A DNA stretch of 64,000 nucleotides from Coix lacryma-jobi var. lacryma-jobi (Eukaryota > Streptophyta > Magnoliopsida > Poales > Poaceae): NCBI GenBank assembly GCA_009763385.1, contig CM019829.1:38543705-38607704 (forward strand), read 5' to 3'. The translations under genes and the position numbers were made by a program. Below are positions 1 to 9,470 of the stretch, piece after piece; position 1 is the stretch's first letter, and every line of letters starts with the position of its first letter. A model generated the notes under the pieces. That model had not been told where the DNA came from. It was given only the letters and a program-made list of their open reading frames with translations, and did not search any database.

Positions 1-253
1 GAAACACAATGTTCACCTAGCCAAGCCTTAAATTCCATAAAATTGGCTAGGTTCCTTCATTCTTTCAATAGCGGGAAACTCTAAATGGTGGTGGAAATCT
101 CAACACCTACACTAACCAACTCCAAAAGAATGGATCACCAGTAATTACCAGCAAGGTATGAAGGTTGGTAGATGTAATAAGTTGTAGAAGCAACTGGTGA
201 ATCACAGCAAAAAAAAAAGGAAGAGGCACCTTTGATTAATGTTTATGCTTGTT
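1..253. other. 3' flank of the CCCH zinc-finger gene
   Basis: Non-coding, moderately AT-rich sequence beyond the stop codon of the minus-strand CCCH gene. It should hold the 3' UTR and polyadenylation region of that gene. I saw no convincing poly(A) signal and no other gene. Confidence 0.5.
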
Positions 254-2038
254 CTAGACTACCATCTCATCCAGCTGGAGCTGTTCAAGCCAGCCACCGA
301 TGACCCCGGCAGTGTCGTCCTCACCGCTGATATCCTCATGGCTTGCAGCCTGACTCAAAGAAGCAATGGACTTCATTGCAGCTGTCCCGTTGATGGATGG
401 CTTCTCCGGCGTTGGCTCCTTCACCAGGGTATTAACCCATGAGAGGTCCGGCTCATCGCCGTTGGCACCACTCCGGAGCTCAAACGATGAGGATCGCTTG
501 AGGTGGCCAAGCTCCTCGTCGTCAGCACCCCAATCTGGTGTGCTCGAGGGAATTCCCCATTTGGACCAGCTAGAGGTCACCGGTGAACCAACCAGGACCG
601 ATGCACCAGAGCCAAGGTCACGAGAGCTCATGCTTCTCAGCGTTTGCTGCTGCATCTTCTCCCGCTGCGCAAGAGCAGCGAGCAGCCTGGAGCTCATCGG
701 AGACACTGGCTCAGGGATAACCGTGGCCCGTGGAGATAGCAAGCTCTGCTGCTGCTGGAACTGGTTCAGCATGGCGGCCTTACGAGTCGGCGAGAAAGCA
801 GAGCCGCCCTGGTCTGCGTACCGAGGCGAGTGAGATGCCGCGGCGCCCGCAATCTCCGCAGAGAACAGATCCTCAAGATTGGACGGCGCGAGCGTCTTCC
901 CCCTCGCCGACCGCACAGAGGCTGGCGATCCGACGAGCCCGTCGTAATCCGCCGAGGCGAGCAGCTCGTCCAGTGCCATGCTGCGCGCGCTCAGCGAAGT
1001 GCGCAACCGGCTCAGGTGAAGGTTCCCCGCGCTCCCGGGGAGACACAGCGCGGGCACGTTGGGCTGCGGCCACGCGCCGGCCACGCCGCTTCCCCCGCCG
1101 GAAGGCGAGAGCGGCGGCGTGAACGACGCACCCGGCGACGGCAGCCCCATTCCCATCGCCGCTGCCATCTCCATCGCGCTCCGCGACCCCGCCGACGACA
1201 CGTACAGCGGCCGGAGCTCCTCAGGCGTGTGCGCGAAGAAGCAGACGCGCCGGGCGCAGCCGACGCCGTCCTTGCACAACCGCGTCCGGTACTGCGCCGG
1301 GTGGAGCCAGCTCTCGAACACCCCGTGCGCGTACTCGCACATGTCGCCCCTCCGGCACCCCGCGCCCTTCTTGAACTCCGGGCACGGCACGCAGCTGTAG
1401 TGGTACTTGCGCGGGTCCCGCCGCCGCGCGTTCTCGCCGGGGTGGACGAAGGGGCACTCCGTCCAGTCGTGGGAGTAGGCGCGCGAGCACGCGCGCACCT
1501 TGAAGGAGTACATGCGGAAGTCGTCGGAGGCGTAGGCACCGTTCTTGATGTCGGGGAGGGAGGGATCCGGCGGCCACTCCTTGCGCCCTCCGAGGAGGGA
1601 GACGAGGTGGTTCTTGAGCGGGAGCGAGTTCGGTGGGAGGGCGACGAGGTCGGACGGCCGGCGATGGAGGTGGTCGAGCAGCGCGGGGTCGGCGCCAGAA
1701 GCTAGGAGACGGGATACCGCAGCCGGCGCAGTGGAGGCGCCGCCGCCGGCTGCGAGGTGGAGCGCGGTGGAGAGGGACGACGGTGAGGCGCGGTTGGGGT
1801 CGGCCAGGTGGGGCGGTGAGAGTAGGACATCGATGCAGGCCACGGACCCGTACGCCGCCGCGACCATGAGCGGGGTCATAGGCTCCGCGCCGCGCGCCGG
1901 GGAGTACCACGGCGCGGGCTCGTCAGCAAACGACGGGTGTGCCGCGAGGAGGTCCCCGAGCGCCACTGAGTCTTCGTCTGCCGCAAGCTCCAGGAGACGC
2001 GCAGAGACGGCTGCCGCCGGATCGGAGGGCTCCGCCAT
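254..2038 (-). CDS. Ankyrin plus tandem CCCH zinc-finger protein (plant RR-TZF class)
   Basis: Single-exon gene of 594 codons plus stop. The start is the ATG at 2038-2036, in a strong plant context (AGCCATGG on the minus strand). The frame is open 29 codons further, but that extension begins at TTG and has no ATG. Residues about 54-125 form ankyrin-type repeats (TPLMVAAAYGS; TALHLAAGG). Residues about 174-215 are the arginine-rich region (YSHDWTECPFVHPGENARRR). Two CCCH fingers follow: C219-X8-C228-X5-C234-X3-H238, a 16-residue spacer, then C255-X5-C261-X4-C266-X3-H270, which is the RR-TZF signature. The C-terminal half is Ser/Ala-rich with Gln runs, and keeps an SWVNTLVKE-type motif and a WLEQLQLDE tail. 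In this family the fingers bind RNA, often AU-rich, and members act in hormone and stress responses in cytoplasmic mRNA foci or the nucleus. It resembles the Arabidopsis TZF7-11 group; the ortholog is not assigned. No break or missing zinc ligand is seen. Confidence 0.95.
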   Translation of the reverse strand: MAEPSDPAAAVSARLLELAADEDSVALGDLLAAHPSFADEPAPWYSPARGAEPMTPLMVAAAYGSVACIDVLLSPPHLADPNRASPSSLSTALHLAAGGGASTAPAAVSRLLASGADPALLDHLHRRPSDLVALPPNSLPLKNHLVSLLGGRKEWPPDPSLPDIKNGAYASDDFRMYSFKVRACSRAYSHDWTECPFVHPGENARRRDPRKYHYSCVPCPEFKKGAGCRRGDMCEYAHGVFESWLHPAQYRTRLCKDGVGCARRVCFFAHTPEELRPLYVSSAGSRSAMEMAAAMGMGLPSPGASFTPPLSPSGGGSGVAGAWPQPNVPALCLPGSAGNLHLSRLRTSLSARSMALDELLASADYDGLVGSPASVRSARGKTLAPSNLEDLFSAEIAGAAASHSPRYADQGGSAFSPTRKAAMLNQFQQQQSLLSPRATVIPEPVSPMSSRLLAALAQREKMQQQTLRSMSSRDLGSGASVLVGSPVTSSWSKWGIPSSTPDWGADDEELGHLKRSSSFELRSGANGDEPDLSWVNTLVKEPTPEKPSINGTAAMKSIASLSQAASHEDISGEDDTAGVIGGWLEQLQLDEMVV

Positions 2039-2714
2039 GGCTGGAGACGCGCGATCAGTGAAGGTGTTCGACGAAATGGGAAAGCAAGCGGAGGGAGGGG
2101 AAAGGAACTTCGGGTTTTTGGACAAAACGAGTAGGTTTTCGCCTGGGTCGGGTTTTTCGGAGATTTGCCGATTGACGGAGTATGTTTTATGGGCAAAACG
2201 GGGTTTTTATCTCTTCGCTCCCGGTAAACGGTGGATTTTGGCTACGATGCTCACAACAATATATTGTGTTTTACCATGACCGAGTGAAAGACCAAAAACA
2301 ATTTGGATGTAGTAGGTGGTTAAGAAAAAGAATATTGTGTTTTACCATGAGCTAGTGAAAAGGCCAAAAACAATTTGGATATACTGTAGGTGGTTAAGAA
2401 AAAGGATGTAGGCTATATACGCTTTTTCGCCTAACCGGTGGAATAATATAAGCAAAGAATAGGTGGCCCGAAAATCAAATAATATTCTTGTTTTCTTTCC
2501 TTGTCTTTGTCACATACTCATATGTGAGTTGAATCTTGTTGGTGCCCTTACCAAAAAAAAACTTCATTCAAAGTTGGGTAGGTAATTTATGGAATGTATA
2601 AAACAAATATTTCAAATTAACTTCTCCATAGCTAAAGTGTTACTAGAAACCCAAGTTAGGTTGATATTTTATGGAGTATAAATTCATTAATAGTTTATGA
2701 GAGGGACGAGCATT
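2039..2714 (-). promoter_or_regulatory. 5' leader and promoter region of the CCCH gene
   Basis: The 676 bp between the CCCH start codon and the outer retrotransposon. Base composition falls from GC-rich near the ATG to AT-rich upstream. It contains a tandem duplication at 2261-2405. TATA-like stretches occur near 2260 and 2412, but I cannot choose a core promoter from sequence alone. The retrotransposon ends only about 680 bp from the ATG, so part of the ancestral promoter may have been displaced by about 35 kb. Confidence 0.45.
2261..2405. repeat. Imperfect tandem duplication (71 and 74 bp) upstream of the CCCH gene
   Basis: Two adjacent copies start at 2261 and 2332 with ATATTGTGTTTTACCATGA. 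Both contain CCAAAAACAATTTGGAT and end in GGTGGTTAAGAAAAAG. They differ by a few substitutions and a short insertion. The repeat lies about 220-370 bp upstream of the CCCH ATG. Confidence 0.85.
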
Positions 2715-2719
2715 AGCTT

Positions 2720-3854
2720 TGTAGGAACTTCTGGAAGTATATGTTAGCCTAGAGGGGGTGAATAGGCCTGCAAAAAATTGACTCGAACAGAGGTGAGAAC
2801 ACAAGGCGGCACTGCCTCTCTTTAAAATCTGCACAGAATGAATTGCAGTTTTGCAAGCACGAGCTACTCAGAGCAAGCAGTATTATGTGAAGAAATAGCT
2901 AACAGATTCATCTCGAAGACTGAATACCACAGAAATCAATAGCTATTACGGGTTGCTTTCATCAACCTAATATTGTCTAAGTAAGAGTAAACAACAACAA
3001 TAAGTAAAGAGCACAAGTGACACAAAATTCAACCCGTGGTTCAGCTCACCACCAAGGTTTGCCTACTCCACGTTGTTGAGGTATCCACTAAGGATGAGCT
3101 AGCCACCAAGGCTTGCTCTTTTCCCTCGTTCTCAAGTCAAGAGAGTAAACTCTTGAAGTGAGGGGTGATTTCTTAGTTGCGCAAGATGTTTACAAACCTC
3201 TCAAGGCTGCCACACGAGTTGGCAAGCTCTTGGGCGACGCCTAGCCGGCTAGTAGCAAGCTCCAAGAGTAAAGAACCCTAGCACCGCCGGCCAAACGTGA
3301 ACCAACTGCTCATAGACAATGGGAATCAGTAGATCGGCTCCCCACGAGTGTTTTGTTGCCTTTTCTCTCAAGTTTCAATGGTGGAATCACTAGATCTATT
3401 GAGGAGGTGAAGGAGCAACAATGGGGGAGAGAGAACTGTGTCTGAGAGCTGTTACAACGGTCTGAGAGTCGGGAGCTGGAAGAAAGTGATGTTGCAACGT
3501 TATGGGTGGCACTGCCGCCCTGGCCAAACATCTCTGATGAATCTGAAATTTGGCTGGCTGGTTTGGCTGGGTATGAGGATGTTATTCTGGAATTTTGAGC
3601 AATTGGTTCCACAATCTGACAGACTGTTCTAGAATCCCCCTTGATAGTTCGGTTTTCCTAAACTCAATATTCAAAATACAAATGAAATTAAACCTCCATG
3701 AGTTCAGGGCCATCCTTTGCAATTTGGGGGTCCTTCCAACTTGTTCAACATCCTCTAAACAAACTCTCTGCAAATCATCTTGACAAATCTCATTAGTCCT
3801 CTAATTAGGTGGTTATCAACACCATAACCCACATAGGGCTTGATTGCACTTACA
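2720..3854 (-). repeat. 3' LTR of the outer Maximus-like element (1135 bp)
   Basis: Read on plus it begins TGTAGGAACTTC and ends GCACTTACA. It matches 36430-37653 along its length but lacks about 90 bp present there, mainly stretches that contain the GC-rich hairpin motif. One such hairpin remains at 3504-3520. Confidence 0.93.
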
Positions 3855-3868
3855 ATCTCCCCCTTTTT
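3855..3868 (-). other. Polypurine tract of the outer Maximus-like element
   Basis: On the minus strand this reads AAAAAGGGGGAGAT, directly before the LTR start TGTAAGTGC. It is the expected plus-strand primer site for reverse transcription. The inner copia has the identical 14-mer in the same place (15761-15774). Confidence 0.9.
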
Positions 3869-4501
3869 GGTGATTGATGACAACCCAATTAGAGTTTACA
3901 AAATATAAAATATAACTGAGATTTTCGAGCCATGGGTGTGGGATCCTCCCCCTGAATATGTGAATTGAGTTTTGAATACTCAAGTTGGTATAACAACACC
4001 AATTTTCACATATAGGTGAAATGGGGCCTCCCCTACATCCATGCCTGCTGTGGGGTGCAAGAAATAGTGTCACAAGAATATACGTGATGCATATGACAAG
4101 TTTTGTTAAGAACTCACCCAGAACCGGTTGTTACAGCACAGAGCGGCACTTCCGCTCTAGGAGGGCGGCACTGCCGCCCTGGCTATATCAGCCAGTTAAC
4201 ATTCATATTTCTACAGCAGAGAATATGAAGCATAAACAACATAACCTTGGAAAATAATAATCTAAAACTTAAACCAAGAATACATGTCCATATCCGAGAC
4301 AAATAAAGTCAAATAGGTAGCCTTATTACATAAAATAGAGTTTTGAGCGACTCTCAAACTCACAACCTAACAACTACTCTCAACGGATAAGACATGAAGC
4401 TCCTGTAGCCGCAATCACATGGCATCGAAAAAGATTTGACCCCTCTACTTTCTCCCCCTTTGGCATCAAGTACCAAAAAGAGGCAACAAAAGTAGAAAAA
4501 A
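3869..4501 (-). other. 3' untranslated internal region of the outer Maximus-like element
   Basis: Sequence between the extra ORF and the 3' LTR, with no recognisable coding content. It contains two hairpin motifs at 4140-4158 and 4163-4179. Confidence 0.7.
4140..4179. repeat. Pair of GC-rich hairpins with compensating stem changes
   Basis: 4140-4158 reads AGAGCGGCACTTCCGCTCT and 4163-4179 reads GGGCGGCACTGCCGCCC. Both fold into short stems around an ACT-centred loop. In the first copy a G-to-A change in the left arm is matched by a C-to-T change in the right arm, so the stem stays paired. Confidence 0.85.
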
Positions 4502-6143
4502 TCACTCATCATCTGAATCACTGTCGATGCGAGCACGCCCCTGAACATGAGTGTGCGAAGTGAAGCGAGCTGAACGCCGAGGAGGAGCTGAAGTAGAGGG
4601 TCCTTCCCGGTCACGCCTGGAGTAGACACGAAGCAAGGTCTCCTGAACCTGAGGATCCTGCTCGGCAGCTCGAATCTCCTCCTTAACACCACCATACTGC
4701 TCAAACTGGTCTCCATGAGGCTGCTGATATGGCTGATCATATGGCTGCTCGTCCTCTGAGAAAGAAACTGACAAGCGAGGCAAACCTGTAAACTGAGGAG
4801 GTGGCTCAACTGGTGGAAGAGATGGAAGTCCTGCTGCCTCCCTCGCTGCTCTGTTTGCCTCTCGGTTCTCCAACCGATCCTCATATGTCGTCTTCACTGC
4901 ATAGGTGCACGTCGTGAAGATGGCCTTGATCCATTGGCCAAACTTCTTCATCCTCCTACCACTCCTAGAATGAATACAAGAGCGGGAACTCTCAGGAATA
5001 TCCTCTCTAGGGAAGAAAGATCCTCCAGGAGTTGAGGGTGCTGCTCCACCACCTGCTGCACCTCCACGGGTCTTCTTTATCTTGTATGGTAAGTGATCAC
5101 AGTCCTTTGGATATCTAACACCGAAGACCCTCTCAATCACAAACATGAGATAATGAGCATAGGGCAAACTCCTCCTACCATCATCCATAGCATATGCCAA
5201 CTCAACCCAAATGAACCTAGGTACGTTGAACCTTTCACCATCTAGAAAGCGAGATAGCACATTGGTTATGTACCCGTTCAGATCTGTAGCATTGTCCTTG
5301 GGGTTGAGAGTGCATCTGATCAAGTTGTTCATGATGTAGTAGACACTCTTGAGCTTTGTCCTTGACCAATCGGGAACTCTGAGATTTTGGTCTTCCCACA
5401 TGTAACTCACCTCATGAGGCTCTAACCGACGCACATCATGAATGCGAGAATATCCCCGATGAATCTGTCCAAAACCAAGAATGCGACAAAAGGTGACAAA
5501 ATCAACACGATAATGTCTACCATCGGTCATCCAATGCATCTCATCACTCTCCCTGTTCCAGAAATATGTGGCATGAAACTGAGCAAGCACTTCCCTGTTC
5601 CAATAATACCCAAAACTCGTGATATCAGTCAAGTCAAATCTATCACATATTCTAATGGCAGCCCCAAACTCTGGCACATTCCTATCTTCCAACTCACTAA
5701 AGTCAATGAACTGCATCCTGCTGATTTTGCTCTTTGGCTTGGAAAGAATTGGCTGAAGCATAGAAATTGGAATGAAACACATTCCAAAACCTGTAGTCAA
5801 TGTCAGCTGCCCTTGCATACTCAAAAGGATTTATCTCTCTAGCTTCACTAGTTGCCTTCCAACTCTTTGAGTAATCAACCATTGCATGGATCACTGAGTC
5901 TTGAGGAGGATTTAATTCATATACATCATTGTTGTCCCTCATATAGCTATCATCAAACTCTGATATATGCAAAGGTGACTCTGGAGGATAGGCTATGACA
6001 AATCCATATCTCTGATTTCTTTCTTCTTCCTCAAACATTGCATCTCTATCTTGAGGAACTCCAGCCCTCCCTCTTCCTCTGCGGGATGACTGCTTTGCGG
6101 GTTCTCTTCTCCTTTCTGCTCCACTTCCTCCTCCTTGCTCCAT
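4502..6143 (-). pseudogene. Extra ORF downstream of pol (Maximus/SIRE envelope-position ORF), frameshifted
   Basis: Two overlapping minus-strand frames make one broken gene. The first starts at the ATG at 6143 and runs to 5703 (146 codons, basic N-terminus rich in Arg, Glu and Gly). The second is open from 5824 to 4502 (about 440 codons). The homologous reading passes between them near 5750, so a single-base indel is likely. The long part has many aromatic and charged residues (e.g. ATYFWNRESDEMHWM) and a Pro/Ser-rich tail. I see no signal peptide or clear membrane segment, so an envelope role is not supported. Its place between pol and the 3' LTR fits the third ORF known in Maximus/SIRE elements and the loosely named 'putative plant transposon protein' family. 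A decayed relative lies at 46641-47288. Function unknown. Confidence 0.75.
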
Positions 6144-7316
6144 CTATGCAACAAAAGATAGACTAGATAAGAAAATGTATTGACAAGCTGCTAGCTGTAG
6201 TTGAAAACAAGGGTTATTAAAAACAAGAAATTTGCAAGTTAATTCAATAGGAAACAGGCTGTTTGAATCAGCTTTGCTAGGGCCAGCACTGCCTCCCTCA
6301 GCTGTTTCCTTGGATTAGCCTGCAATTTTTCATTCTTAATACATCCGGTTTCCAACTACTTCTAGTTCTTATCACATCTTCAGAATCACAGTCTAAAAAG
6401 GATGAACATGATGCCCTAGCCAAGGATTTGAAGAAAAGAATATGAGGAGCAACGGTAAACTGATTTAGGATTTTGAATCTGCTCGATTTGAGGAATTCTC
6501 CAGAAAAACCTGGGGCTGACCGGACAAACTAGCCAGGGGCGGCACTGCCGCCCTGCAGGGGCGGCACTGCCGCCCTGCCCCTGTTCATCCGAATGAGACG
6601 CCCCCAGGTCGATCAAATCCACCATCCAAAACCTGATCCAGACCCCTCATACTTGACCCAGAAACTGGAATCCCCGACTAGAACTATCATATTGCATAGA
6701 TCGAGTGGAAAAACGAAGTTAGGGTTTGGGTTTCACCTTGCTCCAAGCACGCGGATTGAAGAGGAAAGGGGAGAGGGCTTGGAACCATCAAGCAACAGCT
6801 CCACCGACGTAGCCAAGAGCTCGGTGAAGGAGGGAGCGGCACTGCCGGACGGGAGGTCGGCAATGGAGCTCCAAGTGCCACCCTTGAGACAGAAAGGGAG
6901 GGATGGCTGGTTGAGGACGATAAAATGAGAGGGACAGCGTGGGTTCAGGATAAGATAGAGATAAAAGTGGGACCCACGCGTCAGCCAAAACTGGGCCTGA
7001 GCTGACCCCAATTTGAAGAGCGGCATTGCCGCCCTTGAAGGCCGGCACTGCCGCCCTGCCTAATGGCAGGGTTTTGACTGAAACCAACTCAACTCTCTTT
7101 ATCTCGGATAAGGATATATATTCTCCAAGTATCATGACCAGTAGGCATACAACAATACAGACTATGGTCATAATCCTTGGTTGGCCTTTTGAAAAACAAT
7201 TTGAAACACATTATGAAAGCTTTTTGGAAATAATTTCCTATGTCGCTAGGTTCTCAACCAGAGGCATGCCATATTTCAAACTACGTTACGTGAATCTAGT
7301 ATATTTAACTCACTAC
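6144..7316 (-). other. Spacer between pol and the extra ORF of the outer Maximus-like element
   Basis: About 1.2 kb with no convincing gene. It carries at least four GC-rich hairpin motifs: two perfect copies at 6537-6553 and 6559-6575, and two imperfect ones near 7020-7056. Short open frames here read through the hairpins and look like chance. Confidence 0.7.
6537..6575. repeat. Two perfect GC-rich hairpins in direct tandem
   Basis: GGGCGGCACTGCCGCCC occurs at 6537-6553 and again at 6559-6575, separated by TGCAG. Each is a 7-bp perfect inverted repeat with a 3-base ACT loop (AGT on the element's own strand). Confidence 0.92.
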
Positions 7317-7321
7317 GCAAT

Positions 7322-9413
7322 TGAAAGCCCTAGTTTGGTTTTGGTTAATTGATGAAACCTATTTTGGTTTAATCCTTTTGTGAAGCATGTGTGTAGCTAA
7401 TGGAAAAGGATGATGACCAAGCCATTGGTGGAGTTAGCAAAGTGGCAACCATGGAGGATGGTGGTGGCCACAAGCACTTAAGTGATCAAGTGCTCTACCA
7501 TTGGTGAAATGAAGAAGAGAAAAGATGCCTTGCTCAAGTGCTAGATTATTTCTTTCTTTTAATCTTGAGTATAGGCAAGCCGGACTATCAAGAGGGATAT
7601 AAATTAGGCTAGCTAGATGTGGTGAAAAGTGCTCATGACGTCTAACTTCTAGTGCCACGTTGAGCGATCTAACTTTGCGTTGTTACTAGGATCGAGTGGC
7701 GTGGTGAGAGCAAGTGAAAATCCTTTGAAAAATGTTTGTGAAAATGCTAACACACATGCACAAGGTTGTATACACTTGGTGGTGTTGGCACATTTGCAAA
7801 GGAGAAGGTGTTGGAGTTGAATTGAATCAACTCGGAGAAGTTTCTGGAGAAGTCTTTGTTTGAAAAAAGAGAAGTGATGGATCTTGGATTGGAATTCTGC
7901 TCTAATCCTTTGTGATTTGGATCTTGTATTCTTGTGGGATGTGTAGCCCTCTGAATAAGCTTTCCAAAATGTCCAAGATCATCGAAATCGGAGTTCGGAG
8001 CTAAGAGTTACGGTCGTTTTAGCGCGGAGGTCAGTTTTGGCCTAGAGGTAGTACCGACCCTACTACCGACCCTGAGGCCGGTAGTACCGCCATAACCTCG
8101 GTACTACCGACCCCTCCGCGAGCAGATCGCAAAACTCTCTGTTCGGGGGAGTTTTTGGCCTACCGGTAGTACCGCCATAACCTCGGTAGTACCGGGCTCG
8201 GTAGTACCGACCAGGGTGTCGGTAGTACCGAGGTTCGAAGTGGGTTTTCAGGCTCTCTGTGTAGATCTAGTTTTGGCCTAGAGGTAGTACCGCCATAACT
8301 TCGGTAGTACCGACCCTACTACCGACCCTGAGGCCGGTAGTACCGACCCTACTACCGACCATGAGGCCGGTAGTACCGACCCTACTACCGACCCCTCTGT
8401 AGACAACGCGCAAACTCTCTGTTCGGAGAAGTTTTGGCCTAGAGGTAGTACCGCCATAAGGCCGGTACTACCGACCCTCGGTACTACCGACCTATGGGGT
8501 CGGTACTACCGACCGTGGCGCAGTTGACTCGTTTAAGTAGCTGCTCGGCCGGCTCCCAACGGTCACCTCTCCCATTCCTTGCGCCCAAACACAAGAAAGA
8601 GAGCTCCCAAGTGTTGACTAACCTCCTCTCTCTCCCCCTTTGATTCTAGAGTGAATCTCTTGCAAGCTTTGAGCTAGGGAAGTGAGATTAGAGAGTGAGA
8701 AGCATCGATCTACGTCTTGAGCACTTGGATCCAACATCTCTCCGGCTTGATTTGTGTTCTTTACTCTTGAGTTCTTGGAACTCCAGCCGGTTAGGTGTTC
8801 TTCGGTCGTTGCCCGTGATTGACTCATTTGTGAGGGCACTCCGAAGTGTTTGTATTACCCTCTGATTCTTAGTGAAGAAACTCAATTAGCCTTTGTGGTT
8901 GCTTGAGTGAGGCAAGGAGGTGAAAGAGACTCTGACCTTCGTGGTCACCTCAACAACGGGGACGTAGGCGCTTCTTAGTGAAGTGGCCGAACCTCAGATT
9001 AAATCTTGTGTCTCGTGTGCTTGTTGATTTTGCATCCTTGGATATTTTGTTTGCACTCGTGTTCTTCGCGTTCTTCCTCCCTCCTCTCTCGTTCTTAGGT
9101 GTGGGAAGGCTCGATCTACTCTTTGGGGAGGAGCCACTTCTTGGATAAGGTATAAACTTCATCTACATCTTCTAGGGAAATATTGGTATGTGCTAGATCC
9201 ACTTTTGCATCTTCTCTATCTCGATCTCGTAGCAGTTTTTAGGTTGTCGGTAGTACCGACCTGTAGAGCCGGTAGTACCGACCTCGGTAGTACCGGCCCC
9301 TATAGTCGGTAGTACCGACTGTGCAATCTGATACTCGTTTTGAGCTTTGAGTTTCAGGTTTCTAGATTTTTGAATTGGCTATTCACCCCCCCTCTAGCCA
9401 TTCGAACCTTTCA
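7322..9413 (+). repeat. 5' LTR of the inner copia (2092 bp)
   Basis: Begins TGAAAGCCCTAG and ends CCTTTCA. A TATA-like ATATAAATTA lies near 7598. Dense arrays of short inverted repeats with core CGGTAGTACCG lie at 8047-8514 and 9248-9319. It has one 33-bp array unit more than the 3' LTR. Confidence 0.95.
8047..8514. repeat. Array of CGGTAGTACCG / CGGTACTACCG short inverted repeats in the 5' LTR
   Basis: Many copies of the 11-mer CGGTAGTACCG and its reverse complement, often linked as GTACCGACCCTACTACCGACC-like units. Each core folds as a 4-bp stem with an AGT or ACT loop, and neighbouring inverted copies can form longer stems. A smaller cluster lies at 9248-9319. The 3' LTR counterparts are 16500-16934 and 17668-17739. 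Confidence 0.9.
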
Positions 9414-9415
9414 AG

Positions 9416-9427
9416 TTGTATCGGAGC
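9416..9427 (+). other. Primer-binding site of the inner copia
   Basis: TTGTATCGGAGC, two bases after the LTR end. It resembles the usual plant copia site TGGTATCAGAGC, complementary to initiator tRNA-Met, with two differences. Confidence 0.85.
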
Positions 9428-9470
9428 CAAGTCACCGTTTGTTTGAGGATTTACAACCTCCGGTGTTGCA

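Noticed and set aside
830..1705. Long Arg-rich open frame opposite the CCCH gene
   Set aside because: A shadow of GC-rich coding sequence: no recognisable domain, and the composition is that of the antisense strand.
2039..2125. N-terminal extension of the CCCH protein by 29 codons
   Set aside because: The extension starts at TTG with no ATG in frame; the ATG at 2038 has a strong context and begins the typical protein.
8047..8514. CRISPR-like repeat array
   Set aside because: Repeats are irregular, in both orientations and without unique spacers of constant length; the context is a plant LTR.
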